Positions 63,605 through 64,000 of a DNA stretch of 64,000 nt are shown in pieces. This DNA is from Flavobacterium bernardetii (GTDB lineage Bacteria > Bacteroidota > Bacteroidia > Flavobacteriales > Flavobacteriaceae): NCBI RefSeq assembly GCF_011305415.1, contig NZ_JAANOQ010000001.1:583631-647630 (forward strand), in the 5' to 3' direction. A program made the translations under genes and the position numbers. The notes beneath the pieces are model-generated. The model saw nothing but the letters and a program-made list of their open reading frames with translations. It searched no databases and was not told the DNA's origin. Position 1 is the stretch's first letter; each line of letters starts with the position of its first letter.

Positions 63605-64000
63605 ATGAAGAAGAACGTATTTATTATTTTATTAGCTTTTAGTTTTGTTTCTTGCAACAGTCAAACTAAGGATGCAAAAATTAAAAAAGCAGTTATTGAT
63701 AAAATTGACAAAGAAATCACTAAAAAATCAGAAACTAAAAATGACACTATGGATTTTAAAATCGTAAAAACAGATGCGGAATGGAAAGCGCAACTTACAC
63801 CAGAAGAATATACTGTTTTAAGAGAAAAAGGAACGGAAAGACCTTACACTGGTGAATACGACAAGCATTTTGAAAAAGGAATGTATGTATGTGCCGCTTG
63901 TGAAAATCCATTATTTACTTCAGATACCAAATTCGATTCGCATTGTGGTTGGCCATCTTTTGATGAAGCGATAAAAGGCTCAACGGTTTATCATAAAGAC
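63605..64000 (+). CDS. msrB: methionine-R-sulfoxide reductase (lipoprotein form), 5' part
   Basis: The frame from ATG 63605 runs to the window end (132 codons). It has a lipoprotein signal (KKNVFIILLAFSFVSC, lipobox Cys 17). A linker (KKAVIDKIDKEITKKSETKN) and an MsrB domain follow: WKAQLTPEEYTVLREKGTER, zinc pair CAAC, HCGWPSFDEAI. The catalytic Cys lies beyond the window. It repairs oxidised Met in the periplasm. Confidence 0.92.
   Translation, partial: MKKNVFIILLAFSFVSCNSQTKDAKIKKAVIDKIDKEITKKSETKNDTMDFKIVKTDAEWKAQLTPEEYTVLREKGTERPYTGEYDKHFEKGMYVCAACENPLFTSDTKFDSHCGWPSFDEAIKGSTVYHKD

Overview
The window is AT-rich chromosomal DNA of a Bacteroidota bacterium, most likely Flavobacteriaceae (Flavobacterium-like). 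Support comes from TAnnTTTG promoter elements, a type IX secretion sorting tail, a CCA-encoding tRNA-Ser(UGA), small repeats familiar from flavobacterial genomes, and gene families such as DUF3667, DUF4920 and an LptF/G permease next to LolA. No database search or alignment was run. Family names come from motifs read by eye, and comparisons with known proteins are from memory.

Layout. (1) 1-7550 is core: the 3' end of a pseudouridine synthase, tpx, a diacylglycerol kinase, ftsK, lolA-like, an LptF/G permease, ribB with a degenerate GTP cyclohydrolase half, then tRNA-Ser. (2) 7550-33880 is an accessory island. It starts with two unknown genes and a replication-protein-like gene behind 11-bp iteron-like repeats. 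A large type I restriction-modification locus follows (hsdM, DUF1016 nuclease, unknown, a two-gene module resembling phage lambda RexA/RexB, hsdS, RhuM, DUF2130, hsdR), broken by a tRNA-Arg remnant. Next is a SatD-like/DUF3307 pair behind four palindromes at an exact 29-bp pitch. Last is a WYL-regulator cluster with a DnaQ-like exonuclease, two DUF262 (GmrSD-type) proteins, a phosphoesterase, a protein made only of the FtsZ C-terminal domain, an Asp-box mini-protein and two unknown genes. The island ends in a junction between a truncated kinase-like gene and a 5'-truncated OmpA-family pseudogene. (3) 35786-40161 is a small-gene envelope/stress cluster (CsbD, lmo0937-type, YtxH, holin-X-like, low-affinity iron permease-like, two beta-barrels). 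(4) 40261-64000 is core again: an Omp85-like protein, persulfide dioxygenase/rhodanese, SDR, fsa, an asymmetric ABC-F protein, two tandem agmatine-deiminase-type enzymes, trmD, a cyclophilin-FKBP fusion, MazG-like, ilvE, two heme c lipoproteins and the 5' part of an MsrB lipoprotein.

Most promising for new biology are: (a) three promoters with one shared architecture, CTGnCn-N4-TTGTC-N12-TAnnTTnG, before the WYL operon, the FtsZ-domain gene and the Asp-box operon, suggesting a WYL-controlled defence or damage regulon that includes a division-directed protein; (b) the RexAB-like pair inside a type I RM locus; (c) the SatD-like cyclase-fold/HTH protein with its 29-bp operator array.
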